Assembly: GCA_009746045.1 (NCBI GenBank) | Contig: RPFO01000213.1 | Location: 3,641,456 to 3,705,455 of the forward strand | Origin: Mesostigma viride | Taxonomy: Eukaryota; Streptophyta; Mesostigmatophyceae; Mesostigmatales; Mesostigmataceae | Reading direction: 5' to 3' | Length of the DNA: 64,000 bases | Shown: one piece after another, positions 1 to 10,873 of the stretch | Position numbering within the stretch: the stretch's first letter is position 1 | Layout of the letters: every line of letters begins with the position of its first letter | Program-made: the position numbers and the translations under genes | Notes under the pieces: model-generated | What the model was told of the DNA's origin: nothing | The model's input: the letters and a program-made list of their open reading frames with translations, nothing else | The model's database searches: none

Positions 1-180
1 GCCATGCCCTGCTATGGCAGACGCCACAGGCTCACATAGTCCCCCTTCCCCACCAGCAGGGCCAGGGGGAAATAAATCGATGTCTGGGAAGACCCCTGAG
101 CTCACATTTCAACCAGCCGTCCAAGCTGCCAACAACCTCAAACTTACTCCTGACCCGGGGGACGTTTGTAACCAAAGTAT

Positions 181-3100
181 CTACAGGCCACCACTATGCC
201 ACCCACCACTGCTGCTGCCAGAGCTCAAGTCCCCATGGGATGGGCCAGCACCACCGCCGAACCCTCCGCCCAAGTTGACCCCTTCGCCAATGAGCTGGCC
301 CGCCCAGCAGGCACCCAGGTCCCCCCCGGCGCACGCTCCCTCAATGTCCAGGTCATGGATGATCTGGGGGAGGGGGGGGGGGGCGGAGGAGGGCGAAATA
401 TGGGGAAGCGAGGAGAAGGGGCGAGGGGGCGAGGGGGCGAGGGGGCGAGGGGGCGAGGGGGCGACGGGGCGAGGGGGGGAGGGGGCCAGGGGCAGGGCGA
501 GGGCGAGGGGGCGAGGGGGCGAGGGGGCAAGGGGGCAAGGGGGCAAGGGGGGGGGGGATAAGCGTAAAAAAGGATAAAAGGAGGGGGCGAAAACGGGGCA
601 TAAAATTCAATGAACGATGCCAATCAGAAAGGCAAAAATGCCGGGCGTAGCGTCGGGAAGAAGATGCGGCAATTGGGAAGTGGAAGGGGGGAACTGGGGA
701 GCATCATCACTTGTATTCATGAAAACTATTGGTCGAATGAAAAAAATGGACCACGTTGCAACTAACAGCCAGAGCAGTAGAGCGGCATGTGGTCTCAGAT
801 GAGCTCCGCCCCTTTGCCGCTCCAGTCCTCACAATAGTTGACATGGTACAACCAGGATTAGGGCAGTTTAAGGCAGCTTGGGCAGTTTAGGAAAGGGGAA
901 CAACCAGGATTAGGGCAGTTTAGGGCAGCTTGGGCAGTTTAGGAAACGGGTACAACCAGGATTAGGGCAGTTTAAGGCAGCTTGGGCAGTTTAGGAAAGG
1001 GGTACAACCAGGATTAGGGCAGTTTAGGGCAGCTTGGGCAGTTTAGGAAACGGGTACAACCAGGATTAGGGCAGTTTAGGGCAGCTTGGGCAGTTTAGGA
1101 AACGGGTACAACCAGGATTAGGGCAGTGAGCAAGGAGGGAGGGAGGAGCGGTCGGATGGCACGCGGGTGGGGCGTGAGGCGCTGGAGGGAGCGGAGCAGG
1201 CTTGAGCAGAACCGAAAGAGGGAAGTAGGAACTGCGGCAGGGAGATGCGAGATCATGCGGGGGATGCGAAAATGGGAGACAGATGCAAAGTGCGCGCCTC
1301 CTTTTTTTACTAAGGCACATCACACACATCACTCTTTTTGAAGGCACATCAAACACATCACTCTTTTTGAAGGCACATCACACACATCACTCTTTTTGAA
1401 GGCACATCATACACATCACTCTTTTTGAAGGCACATCACACACATCACATCTTTTTGAAGGCACATCACACACATCACTCTTTTTGAAGGCACATCATAC
1501 GCATCACTCTTTTTGAAGGCACATCATACACATCACTCTTTTTGAAGGCACATCACACACATCACTCTTTTTGAAGGCACATCATACGCATCACTCTTTT
1601 TGAAGGCACATCACACACATCACGTCTTTTTGAAGGCACATCACACACATCACTCTTTTTGAAGGCACATCATACACATAACATCTTTTTGAAGGCACAT
1701 CATACATATCACTCTTTTTGAAGGCACATCATACAGATCAGATCTTTTTGAAGGCACATCATACACATCACTCTTTTTGAAGGCACATCATACAGATCAG
1801 ATCTTTTCGAAGGCACATCATACATATCACTCTTTTTGAAGGCACATCATACAGATCAGATCTTTTTGAAGGCACATCACACACATCACATCTTTTTGAA
1901 GGCACATCACACACATCACTCTTTTTGAAGGCACATCACACACATCACATCTTTTTGAAGGCACATCATACACATCACTCTTTTTGAAGGCACATCACAC
2001 ACATCACGTCTTTTTGAAGGCACATCACACACATCACTCTTTTTGAAGGCACATCACACACATCACATCTTTTTGAAGGCACAACACACACATCACTCTT
2101 TTTGAAGGCACATCATACACATCACTCTTTTTGAAGGCACATCATACACATCACATCTTTTTGAAGGCACATCACACACATCACATCTTTTTGAAGGCAC
2201 ATCACACACATCACATCTTTTTGAAGGCACATCACACACATCACTCTTTTTGAAGGCACATCACACACATCACTCTTTTTGAAGGCACATCACACACATC
2301 ACATCTTATTGAAGGCACATCACACACATCACATCTTTTTGAAGGCACATCACACACATCACTCTTTTTGAAGGCACATCACACACATCACATCTTTTTG
2401 AAGGCACATCACACACATCACATCTTTTTGGAGGCACATCATCCATATCACTCTTTTTGAAGGCACATCATACACATCACGTCTTTTTTAAGGCACATCA
2501 TACATACGAAATCAACCTTCTTTAAACATATCGGCTCGTGCAGACTAAACTGGCGAGGCCGAGAGCAAATAACAAAATCATGTCGAGCATATCAAAACCA
2601 TCCTTCTGAGCATGTCGCACTCCCGATCGTTTGCGTGCTCATAAAAAAACCATCAATTTGAGCAGACCGCACTCCCCAATGCTAGCATACTAATGTCAAA
2701 AGCACGTTATGTCTAGCAAACTAAACTTGTACGCATCATGTCAAGCAAACTTAACTTAAAATGCACAGCGTCAAGCAAACTAGAACTGAACGCGTCGTGT
2801 CAAGCAAACATAAACCCAACACGTGAAGCAACCTGTAATTGGACGCACCACAAAAAAAAAAACTGTGCTTGAACGCACCATGTTCAACCCCCCTGTGAAC
2901 GAGATGACCATCGTGCTAGCGTCCGGAGAGAGCGCCATGCGGTACAGCCGCCGGTCCTCCAGCACACACAGCGGGGCGGCCCCACCACCGTCCTGGGATG
3001 CAGAAACATCCCCTGCGCCGGCCGCCGCAGCCGCACCACGTGTCGCCATCCCGCGCCGCCGTGAGGGGGGGCGCCGTCGCTCGGGGTACTCGCACCGAAG

Positions 3101-6100
3101 GTCCCAGAGACGCACCGTGCCGTCAAACGCGGCTGGGGTGAGGGTGCAAGGGAGCCAAGGGGGGAGGCGATCGGGGGTGGTAGCAGTTAAGGTGTAGCAA
3201 AAGTTGAGGTCTAAGCAAATGAGGTTGCAGTTGGGGGTAGGAGCAGAAGCAACGTTGCTGGAATGGGGGTGGCAATGTGTGAATATGAATGCCATTCAAA
3301 TCCGTCAAAGGAGGCAAGGGACAAGGCTCACAGGAAAGGATGAAGTGCTCCCGGTAGCGCTCCACGTTCTTGACCCAACCTGCACGCGCCAGCAATGACA
3401 GGGATTATGAGTCGCACCGTGATGAGGGTGGCGTTAGCGGATGTTACAACACAGGGCCGGTGGTGCGGAGCCCTTCCCGACCACGGCTTCGCACGGCAAC
3501 CCCTTGTTGGATTCGGAAAATGTTGGAGTGCAAGTATGTGACCCAACCTGCGTGCGCCAGTAACAATTAGTCGTCGTTACACAGGACCAGTCGAGGCCAA
3601 CGCTAGAAATAGTGATTGCCCTGCGCGGCCAGCGATGCACCTGCCAGCATCAGCTTCCCAATGCAGCGCTCCCTTTATGCACCGGGTGAGGGGAAAGAGT
3701 CGAAAGGAAGCACTGGCCCGATGCCGCTTTCCGGTCTGTGGGGCTGAGGCAACAATGGGAGGGGCATGCATTGGTAAAAAGCAGCGTCTCTTGACCCAAA
3801 CTATGGCTTCGCCGGTCAAGCCCCTACCAGCTGCATGCTGCCATCTGACATTTTCACGATCCAACGGCAGGCGCATACCGTGGGCAAGCCCAATTCTCTC
3901 TGGCCACAAACAGCCCATCTGACAGTTCGCAGCCTCTGCTGGTGACACACCCCGGGTATATCACTGAACCTGGGGACATGGCACCAGCCAATGAGGCTGC
4001 CCAAGTCGTGGAGTGGGCTGCCCCACACCACAAGGCAAGCACACCAGATAGCCCGGCGTGCCAGTAAGGTAGCGCAGTGATACAGGCCCGGTGCCCCGCC
4101 CACTCACAATAACCACCCATGGACCCTCATTGGTTGTTCTCCGCTTGTCTAGGCAGTGCTGTAGCTGATTAATTAATTAATCAGCTGTCACGTAGACTGC
4201 GTCACGTAGCCGATAGCCATCATCAAAGCTCACGTAACGTTGTTACGTGTTAAGTAATTAATTAATTAATGTTAATTAATTAATTACCGCGCAGCAGTAG
4301 CAATACACGTGGGCTTGCTCTTTGGCACCGCTGCAATCAGCCGGGTCACTTCGCGCGGGATGTTCATCTCTGCCCGGCAGCCCAGGGCGGGCGCCGGCAG
4401 TGACTAGGGCAAGGCGAGCCGGATGGTAGTGAGGAAGGGAACTTGCGGGCTGGTGCGGAAGGGGAGGCCAGTCTGACCCACCAGGTGTTCTCACCCCACC
4501 TGGGTGCCCAAATAGCAGCGATGGTTGGTACCGCTGGTGAGGTGGGGGACTCCTATGGACACGGGGTGGTAGCGAAAGGGGAAGCAGCTACACCTCTGGG
4601 GACGGGGACAACGGGGGTTGGAGGTAGCGTGGCAGGCGTACACGCTGCCGGGGGCGGGCTCCCTATAGTGGGCAAGTCCTCAACACACCCAGCTTTGGCA
4701 AAAGGCTCGCCATGCAGCGACATGTCTGGTCCTCGTGAGGTGCTCAGTGTGTGGGAGATCGGTGTACGGCTGCATAGGCGGCTAGGTCATGGTCATGCGT
4801 CAGAACAATGGGCATCTGCGTTAGGGTTTCCAGAGCTGGTGGCAGCCTGTAAGGAGGTATGGCAGCGATGTGGCCACTGTCAGCGCAATGCACCCAAGCC
4901 GCGTAGGTTCCATGCACGCACACCCGAGTTGGAGAGAGGCCGTATACAGTGTGATGTACTGACCTATGACAAGAAGCACTATGTGCTGGGGGTAGCAAGG
5001 TTCTCTAAGATGAAGGTGATAGAGCCGTTGAATCGCATGTTCAAGGAGGACCTGGCAGCTGCCCTACTGCAGGTAAAGTCAAGGTTTGCTGTAGTATCGG
5101 CGATAGAGTGCGACCAACAGTTTGAGTGTTGTAAGGATGTCGCTGGCTTGGAGCAAATAGATATTTCTATTTGCTCCAAGCCAGCCACATCCTCTATTTG
5201 CTCCAAGCCAGCCACATCCTTACAACACTCAAACTGTTGGTCGCACTCTATCGCCGATACTACAGCAAACCTTGACTTTACCTGCAGTAGGGCAGCTGCC
5301 AGGTCCTCCTTGAACATGCGATTCAACGGCTCTATCACCTTCATCTTAGAGAACCTTGCTACCCAAAGACATTGTGCTTCTTGTCATAGGTCAGTACATC
5401 ACATTGTATACGGCCTCTCTCCAAGTCGGGTGTGCGTGCATGGAACCTACGAGGCTTGGGTGCATTGCGCTGACAGTGGCCACATCGCTGCCGTACCTCC
5501 TTACAGGCTGCCACCAGCTCTGGAAACCCTAACGCAGATGCCCATTGTTCTGACGCATGACCATGACCTAGCCGCCTATGCAGCCGTACACCGATCTCCC
5601 ACACACTGAGCACCTCACGAGGACCAGACATGTCGCTGCATGGCGAGCCTTTTGCCAAAGCTGGGTGTGTTGAGGACTTGCCCACTATAGGGAGCCCGCC
5701 CCCGGCAGCGTGTACGCCTGCCAGGCTACCTCCAACCCCCGTTGTCCCCGTCCCCAGAGGTGTAGCTGCTTCCCCTTCCGCTACCACCCCGTGCCCAGAG
5801 GAGTCCCCCACCTCACCAGCAGTACCAACCATCGCTGCTACCTGGGCACCCAAGTGGGGTGGGAACACCTGGTGGGTAAGATTGGCCTCCCCTTCCGCAA
5901 CAGCAGCCGCAAGGTGCAGCACGGAAGCAGCGACCGCCTAGCTTGTGCTTTGTTTGTGGTCGTGAGGGCCATCAGGCTGCACAGTGCTACAACCGTCACA
6001 AGAACAGCTTGCCTGCACAGCAGCCACCGCGCAGCAGTAGCAATACACGTGGGCCTGCTCTTTGCCACCGCTGCAATCAGCCTAGTCAATCGCGCGAGAT

Positions 6101-9100
6101 GTTCATCTCTGCCCGGCAGCCCAGGGCGGGCGCCGGCAGTGACTAGGGCAAAGCGAGCCGGATGGTAGTGAGGAAGGGAACTTGCGGGCTGGTGCGGAAG
6201 GGGAGGCCAGTCTGACCCACCGCGGTACCAACCATCGCTGCTATTTGGGCACCCAGGTGGGGTGAGAACACCTGGTGGGTCAGACTGGCCTCCCCTTCCG
6301 CACCAGCCCGCAAGTTCCCTTCCTCACTACCATCCGGCTCGCCTTGCCCTAGTCACTGCCGGCGCCCGCCCAGGTGCCCAAATAGCAGCGATGGTTGGTA
6401 CCGCTGGTGAGGTGGGGGACTCCTCTGGACACGGGGTGGTAGCGAAAGGGGAAGCAGCTACACCTCTGGGGACGGGGACAACGGGGGTTGGAGGTAGCCT
6501 GGCAGGCGTACACGCTGCCCGGGGCGGGCTCCCTATAGTGGGCCATTCCTCAACACACCCAGCTTTGGCAAAAGGCTCGCCATGCAACGACGTGTCTGGT
6601 CCTCGTGAGGTGCTCAGTGTGTGGGAGATCAGTGTACGGCTGCATAGGCGGCTAGGTCATGGTCATGCGTCAGAACAGTGGAATTAATTAATTAATTCAT
6701 CATCAAAGTGCTTCCGCATGCACTGGGATAGCGGCAGGGCGAGGGGGCCAAGCGGTGCCCCCAGAGACTACCAGCGCACGGACCATGGACCTCCATCGTT
6801 GCTATTAACGAAATGGACCTCCATGGTCGCTATTAACACGATGGACCTCCATGCTTGCTACTAACATGATGGACCTCCATGGGTGCATGAACGCAAAGGG
6901 ACCTCGCATGGACACACAATATCCGTAGTACGCACTTATTTGTGCCCAGTGGCCCATTTGCTTGCCAGCCGCTACGTTGTACAACCTAGGTATATGCGTG
7001 TACACCCATTGGATGACAATACAAGGTCCTCACGCACGTCACCTTGCTACCCATGCATGTGGCCCAATGCCCTTCTCTTGGCTAGGCTATTTATGCACAC
7101 GCTTAGGTGTCTGAACATGGACTTGGAGCGCTCCATCTTGCGTTAACACATCTCCTTGTGTGTGGCCCAAGGCTGTTCCCAGACTCGTTGCTATTCGTAG
7201 ACGTACTTGTGTGCCCAAACATGGTCTTCACGCACGCCATCTTGCGTGTGTCGAAGATGCGCACCGTGTTGTCGTCGCTGCCTGTCACCACCGTGTGGCC
7301 GTCCAACCAGCTGGCGACGGCAAGGAGCGTGGGGGAGAGCACCGGAGCAAGTTGGGTACGGGGTGGGTGAGTGGACTAGGAAAGCAAGGAGGGTACAGAT
7401 AGGACGGGTGAGAACCGTCATTGCACATCGCCACCATGCGGGAGTCGAGCTAGCGGGCGGCCATGGAGAAGCAACCGGGAGAGCAAGGGAAGGAAAGAGG
7501 GGAAGGAGGGAGAGGGGGGGGGGAGGAGGGGGGAGGGGTGGAGAGCGAGGAGGGGGAGGAGGGAGGAGGGGGAGGAGGGGGAGGAGGGGGAGGAGGGGAG
7601 GAGGGGGGGGGGGAGGAGGGGGAGGAGGGGAGAGAGGGGAGGAGGGGGAGGAGGGGGAGGAGGGGGAGGAGGGGAGGAGGGGAGGAGGGGGAGGAGGGGG
7701 AGGAGGAGGGGAGGAGGGGGAGGAGGGGGAGGAGGGGGAGGAGGGGAGGAGGGGGAGGAGGGGGAGGAGGGGGAGGAGGAGGAGGGGGAGGAGGGGAGGA
7801 GGGGAGGAGGGGGAGGAGGGGAGGAGGGAGGAGGGGGAGGAGGGGAGGAGGGGGAGGAGGGGGAGGAGGGGAGGGGAGGAGGGGAGGAGGGGGAGGAGGG
7901 GAGGAGGGGAGGAGGGGAGGAGGGGAGGAGGGGGAGGAGGGGGAGGAGGGGGAGGAGGGGAGGAGGGGAGGAGGGGAGGAGGGGAGGAGGGGGAGGAGGG
8001 GGAGGAGGGGGAGGAGGGGAGGAGGGGGAGGAGGGAGGAGGGGGAGGAGGGGGAGGAGGGGAGGAGGGGAGGAGGGGGAGGACGGGGAGGAGGGGGAGGA
8101 GGGGAGGACGGGGAGGAGGGGGAGGAGGGGAGGAGGGGAGGAGGGGAGGAGGGGGAGGAGGGGAGGACGGGGAGGACGGGGAGGAGGGGAGGAGGGGGAG
8201 GAGGGGAGGACGGGGAGGAGGGGGAGGAGGGGGAGGAGGGGAGGAGGGGGAGGAGGGGGAGGAGGGGGAGGAGGGGAGGAGGGGGAGGAGGGGAGGAGGG
8301 GGAGGAGGGGGAGGAGGGGGAGGAGGGGAGGAGGGGGAGGAGGGGAGGAGGGGGAGGAGGGGGAGGAGGGGAAGGAGGGGCAGTAGCAAATCGATTGGAG
8401 GGAGAGCTGGCAAGTAAATCCGTTTGTTTCGCGAATGTGCTGCCAGAGGGTAGGGCAAATGGCCCAGACAGGGGGTCAGTGGCTTTGGGTAAGTGGCCTT
8501 AACAGTGGGTAGGGGAGCAGAAGAGCTGACAGCGGAGCGGGTGCAGTCTCATAACAACATTGTGCGTGCCCGCAGGCGATACGAGACACCCTGAGCTCAC
8601 TACACAAAGCAGGTACGTGCTGTTCTTGTGAGGAGTAGCACCTACAGCCGCATAATCCGTAGATGACCACGTTTCAGCACACGCAATAGCTCAAAACGGA
8701 ACCTGTTGGAATGCTACAGTTGCTGAAAGGTAGTTCCTGAAATGAAGGCGCTTGTGTGTTAGCTGGCCGCCCAACCGAGGCATGCTAGTGTTGACTTCGG
8801 TGCAGCATGTCTGCTGTGGTTTGCTAGTTGCAGCTTTTCCATTCTTGGGGTGTATACGTGTTTGATAGATGCAGGGCATTAACTGCAGGGTGGGCGCGGC
8901 AGGGTGAGTGTGCACACATACGGGGCCATCACCTACCGCGCGCAGTTGACGCAGCTGGTGTGCCCTTTACAGTGGCCGACGACAGCATTGCCGCCGCTGC
9001 GTGTGCGGGGGTCCAGGAGCAAGATGTCGTCGTCGTCGCACGTGGCCGCCATCAGGTCCCTGGAGATGTGTGCCGGGCAGGGTGTCATGGAAAAGGATGT

Positions 9101-10873
9101 CGTATTAAAGGGGAGAGCGTGATGTGGCCAGCCAGGCAGCCCAGTGGACAGGCAGCTGCATGGGCAATCAGTTCAATTTGCCCAGGCAGCTTGATCAACT
9201 AGACAGTCTGATGGACAAGGCAGTCCAATGGGACAAGGCAAAGGATAGGGCAGTCCAATGGATAGGGCAGTTTGCATGTGCTAGGCAGTTACCATGGACA
9301 AGGCAGTTGAATGGACAGGAAGGCAGGCGTGTGGACGCGGCCAGATGTTGTAGGATGCACAGTGTCTGGCATGGAAAGATGAGGCTGCCCTGATGACTCG
9401 ACAACAAATATATGGGTAACCAAAATGGCCACTCGACGTGGCTCCCCCGATGGATCGATTCATGGACACGTGGACTGTGTCACGTGATGGATGGATGGAT
9501 TCATGAATTATATTGGCAGATGCAAGTAGTGACAAGATGGATGGATGGACAGGAACAATACCAACACGTCGAGCTCATGAATCGGCGCCGCGATTCATGA
9601 GCTGCAAGTTGCAACCATGCTGGACAGCGGTTAAACACAGCTCAGGTGGAACAGCCAAGAAAGAAAGACTCCGGTAGTAGTAGTATATATGTATTACTAT
9701 ACTATCATATGTTATTACACTATGATATTACATCTATGTGCTATAAATATAGAGTATAGTATAGTACAGTGTAGGGTAGTATACATTCTATAAATACAGT
9801 AGGACGATGTCTGCTACCAGGAGTCTTTTACCGAGACATGATTGGGGTGGGCGGGGGGGGGGGGGCTGGCTAGGCATCCTGAACAGGCAGCTTGGCCTAT
9901 GTTGACGAAGAAGCCTGGCCAATTATCCGCAGGCAACCTGGATGATCCTGAATAGTGAATATGCGACCGGGCGCTCTGCATTAACCGTACGAGCCAGGCA
10001 ATGACCTCAGGGTGGCCCACAATAGCTGGCAAAGGTGTGGGGGTTAGGGGGGCTACAGTGTGAAGGGCTGTTATGTGCAATTGACAAATGACGCTATTTG
10101 CGAGAAACCGGTCCACCGTAGCAGAAAGGTACCTTTTGGCGAATTAATTAATTTTTTGCCCAAAATGTATCAGATTCCAACCAATTTCGACCCCTATCTT
10201 CCATTTTGGACCATGGTTCGGCTTTTTCATGGCAGATTCTGACTGCCCTCACCGAGATCTATCGATTGTGCCACTTATACTTGAGATCACACCCCCCTAC
10301 CTCGTACTTGCCATACTCGACTTTGGCTTACTTGGCGTAAGAGAATGACGTAAGAGCCATTTTTGCCAGTCTCGTAACAAGACTATCACATGATCGGAAA
10401 ACGACTTTCAACTATTGGAGGGCAGATTTGGAATTCCCTTTGAGAGATCTGTCGATTGCACTAGTCAAATTTAATTTTGGGGTCGATCTACGAGGCCCAG
10501 TTTCCTTGCGTGGCCCGTTTTCTCGCCAATAGCGTCAAATCCGATAAGACAATAAAACCAATCCGGATATTTAGAAGTAATTGCAACACATAAACTAATC
10601 AAACTGGTTGCCCTGATAGAATTTCGTTGCAGGCTCTTTGTCGGCGCCAGGAATACACGGAACCGAATGAGACGACCCAAGAGCTAGCATCACGGCGCCA
10701 ATGGCTACGTACCCGTTGCCCGAGAACTCGACGTTGAAAATGCCGCTGCTGCCCGTGTCGCAAATGGTCGCGACCTGATGTTGCATGAGACTCCGAGAAG
10801 CAAAACGAGGCGCGGCGCTGCCAGCAACCTCTCGACGATACAGAAAGTTGTATGTTGTAGTTGGCGGCTTCAT
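181..10873 (-). CDS. DCAF10/WDR32-like WD40-repeat protein (six exons)
   Basis: Exons on the minus strand: 10713-10873 (ATG at 10873), 8937-9059, 7207-7310, 3332-3379, 2879-3132 and 181-363 (stop at 181). All borders are GT-AG, phases agree at every junction, and the sum is 290 codons. Joined pieces read as one WD40 chain: GIFNVEFSGNGDLMAATCD, then ILLLDPRT, CVNCARWLDGHTVVTGSDDN, TVRIFDTRKMACVKTMFGHT, SWVKNVE, SSAFDGTVRLWDLR, LYRMALSPDASTMVISFTGG, IIHDLDIE. The order and wording match DCAF10/WDR32, a substrate receptor of CUL4-DDB1 ubiquitin ligases (family knowledge). The binding role here is inferred. An Ala/Gly-rich insert follows the WDLR motif. The last exon is Gly/Ser-rich and may instead splice to an exon left of the window, because known DCAF10 proteins have a longer C-terminus. 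Introns hold satellites and a copia-like cluster. Confidence 0.75.
399..556. repeat. GGGGGCGA-type G-rich array in DCAF10-like intron 5
   Basis: About twenty copies of an 8-bp unit (GGGGGCGA with C and A variants) directly upstream (gene sense) of the last-exon acceptor at 364-366. The G-rich strand is the template strand, so the intron RNA is C-rich and could serve as a long pyrimidine tract for that acceptor. Open frames here are repeat artefacts. Confidence 0.85.
848..1130. repeat. 52-bp minisatellite in DCAF10-like intron 5
   Basis: The unit starts at 848, 900, 952, 1004, 1056 and 1108, an exact 52-bp period. Each unit contains ACAACCAGGATTAGGGCAG followed by three GGCAG-type boxes. Copies alternate between AAGGC and AGGGC and between AAAGGGG and AAACGGG variants, suggesting a two-unit higher-order repeat. 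Confidence 0.9.
1309..2505. repeat. 29/30-bp minisatellite, about 40 copies
   Basis: The unit is GAAGGCACATCA followed by a variable CACACATCAC or TACAGATCAG block and CTTTTT. Lengths alternate between 29 and 30 bp according to CACTC or CACATC. There are no unique spacers, so it is not a CRISPR array. It lies inside intron 5 of the DCAF10-like gene. Confidence 0.92.
2690..2878. repeat. Degenerate ~30-bp tandem repeat abutting a splice donor
   Basis: Loose units of 28-32 bp around GTCAAGCAAACT (plus strand) are separated by GCATCATG, GCACAGC or GCGTCGTG blocks. In gene sense they resemble the exon-5 donor region (AACATG|GTGCGTTCAAGC), which sits at the edge of the array. The region 2519-2690 is a further diverged, AT-richer continuation. 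Confidence 0.55.
3371..3570 (-). repeat. Tandem partial duplication of the DCAF10-like exon-4 acceptor
   Basis: The segment TGACCCAACCTGCACGCGCC at 3371-3390 recurs at 3539-3558 as TGACCCAACCTGCGTGCGCC. The acceptor-plus-exon start (GCAG|GTTGGGTCA in gene sense) is therefore repeated 168 bp upstream in the intron. The upstream copy soon runs into a stop codon if read in phase. Confidence 0.7.
4140..4290. repeat. TTAA arrays with short palindromes
   Basis: TTAATTAATTAA tracts at about 4168-4181 and 4255-4285 flank a stretch containing GTCACGTAGACTGCGTCACG. The first tract is embedded in a palindrome (AGCTGATTAA..TTAATCAGCT). The layout resembles the hairpin-plus-TTAA tails of the LINE elements elsewhere and marks the left border of the copia-like cluster. 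Confidence 0.5.
4443..5165 (+). pseudogene. Copia-like integrase fragment (plus arm)
   Basis: An open frame encodes a retroelement integrase N-terminus: LHRRLGHGHASEQW followed by CGHCQRN gives an H-x4-H...C-x2-C zinc-binding site. Then come IQCDVLTYDKKHYVLGVARF and SAIECDQQFE, which carry the first two candidate acidic residues of an rve-type core. A Gly/Thr-rich linker of about 100 residues precedes it. The frame continues past the palindrome centre into antisense sequence, so the remainder of the 388-residue frame is not protein-like. The third acidic residue, reverse transcriptase and RNase H are missing. Confidence 0.65.
5179..5922 (-). pseudogene. Copia-like integrase fragment (inverted arm)
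   Basis: This is the reverse-complement copy of the plus arm. It carries the same HRRLGH, CGHCQRN and IQCDVLTYDKKH motifs in two frames separated by a frameshift near 5359 (KHNVFG then stop, versus KHYVLG in the plus arm). Small substitutions (WQRC to RQRC, PELERG to PDLERG) show the arms have diverged a little, which argues against a purely technical duplication. Confidence 0.65.
5905..6146 (+). pseudogene. Gag zinc-knuckle fragment of the copia-like element
   Basis: The plus frame contains a Gln/Pro-rich stretch and one CCHC knuckle, CFVCGREGHQAAQC (C-x2-C-x4-H-x4-C), then LCHRCNQPSQ and a stop after RAGAGSD at 6144-6146. Such knuckles bind RNA in retroelement Gag proteins. The segment is joined abruptly to inverted Pol sequence on both sides, so it is a broken remnant. 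Confidence 0.7.
6783..6895. repeat. ~31-bp tandem repeat, four copies
   Basis: Four units contain ATGGACCTCCATGGTTGCTA or near variants followed by TTAAC, at about 6784, 6812, 6841 and 6869. ATGGACCTCCAT is itself a near palindrome. The array lies inside intron 3 of the DCAF10-like gene. Confidence 0.7.
7495..8385. repeat. Purine-only (GGGGGAGGA)n satellite in DCAF10-like intron 2
   Basis: Nearly 900 bp of GGGGAGGA and GGGGGAGGA units with a few GACGGGGAG variants. The plus strand is almost pure purine with mirror symmetry, a sequence type able to form triplex (H-DNA) or G-quadruplexes. Plus and minus frames of 300-430 residues here (Gly/Glu/Arg or Pro/Ser/Leu) are artefacts. Intron 2 spans 7311-8936. 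Confidence 0.93.
9124..9345. repeat. Degenerate GGCAGT/CAATGGACA short repeats in DCAF10-like intron 1
   Basis: About ten loose copies of AAGGCAGTCCAATGGACA-like blocks follow at irregular 13-20 bp spacing just upstream (gene sense) of exon 2. The rest of intron 1 (9060-10712) shows no coding signal. Confidence 0.5.
9670..9805. repeat. AT-rich TATAGTA/TATTACTA tract
   Basis: The tract is rich in alternating TAGTA, ATTACTA and TATAGTATAG words and is sharply AT-rich against its surroundings. It lies in intron 1 of the DCAF10-like gene. No coding potential was seen. Confidence 0.5.

Larger units (their letters stand above)
4288..6682. mobile_element. Scrambled fold-back cluster of a copia-like retroelement
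   Basis: One Gag/Pol segment occurs in alternating orientation: plus 4288-5165, minus about 5170-5895, plus 5896-6222, minus 6223-6370, plus 6371-6682. The first two arms form a palindrome of about 0.7 kb with its centre near 5167, where a 27-bp piece is duplicated. The plus gag-tail segment at 4288-4480 recurs directly at 6030-6222. TTAA tracts bound the cluster on both sides. It lies in intron 3 of the DCAF10-like gene. No LTRs are visible. It could be a product of template switching or breakage; an assembly artefact must also be considered. Confidence 0.75.

Noticed and set aside
14-623. Several frames of 85-187 residues on both strands at the left edge
   Set aside because: They are low-complexity frames through the GGGGGCGA array; only the minus reading 363-181 is supported by splicing to the WD40 exons.
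1309-2505. CRISPR-like array of 29-bp repeats
   Set aside because: There are no unique spacers between repeats, the units vary internally, and the context is a eukaryotic intron.
7207-8502. Gly/Glu/Arg-rich plus frame of 431 residues and Pro/Leu/Ser minus frame of 346 residues
   Set aside because: Both read through the purine satellite in a DCAF10-like intron; the start overlaps the antisense of exon 3.
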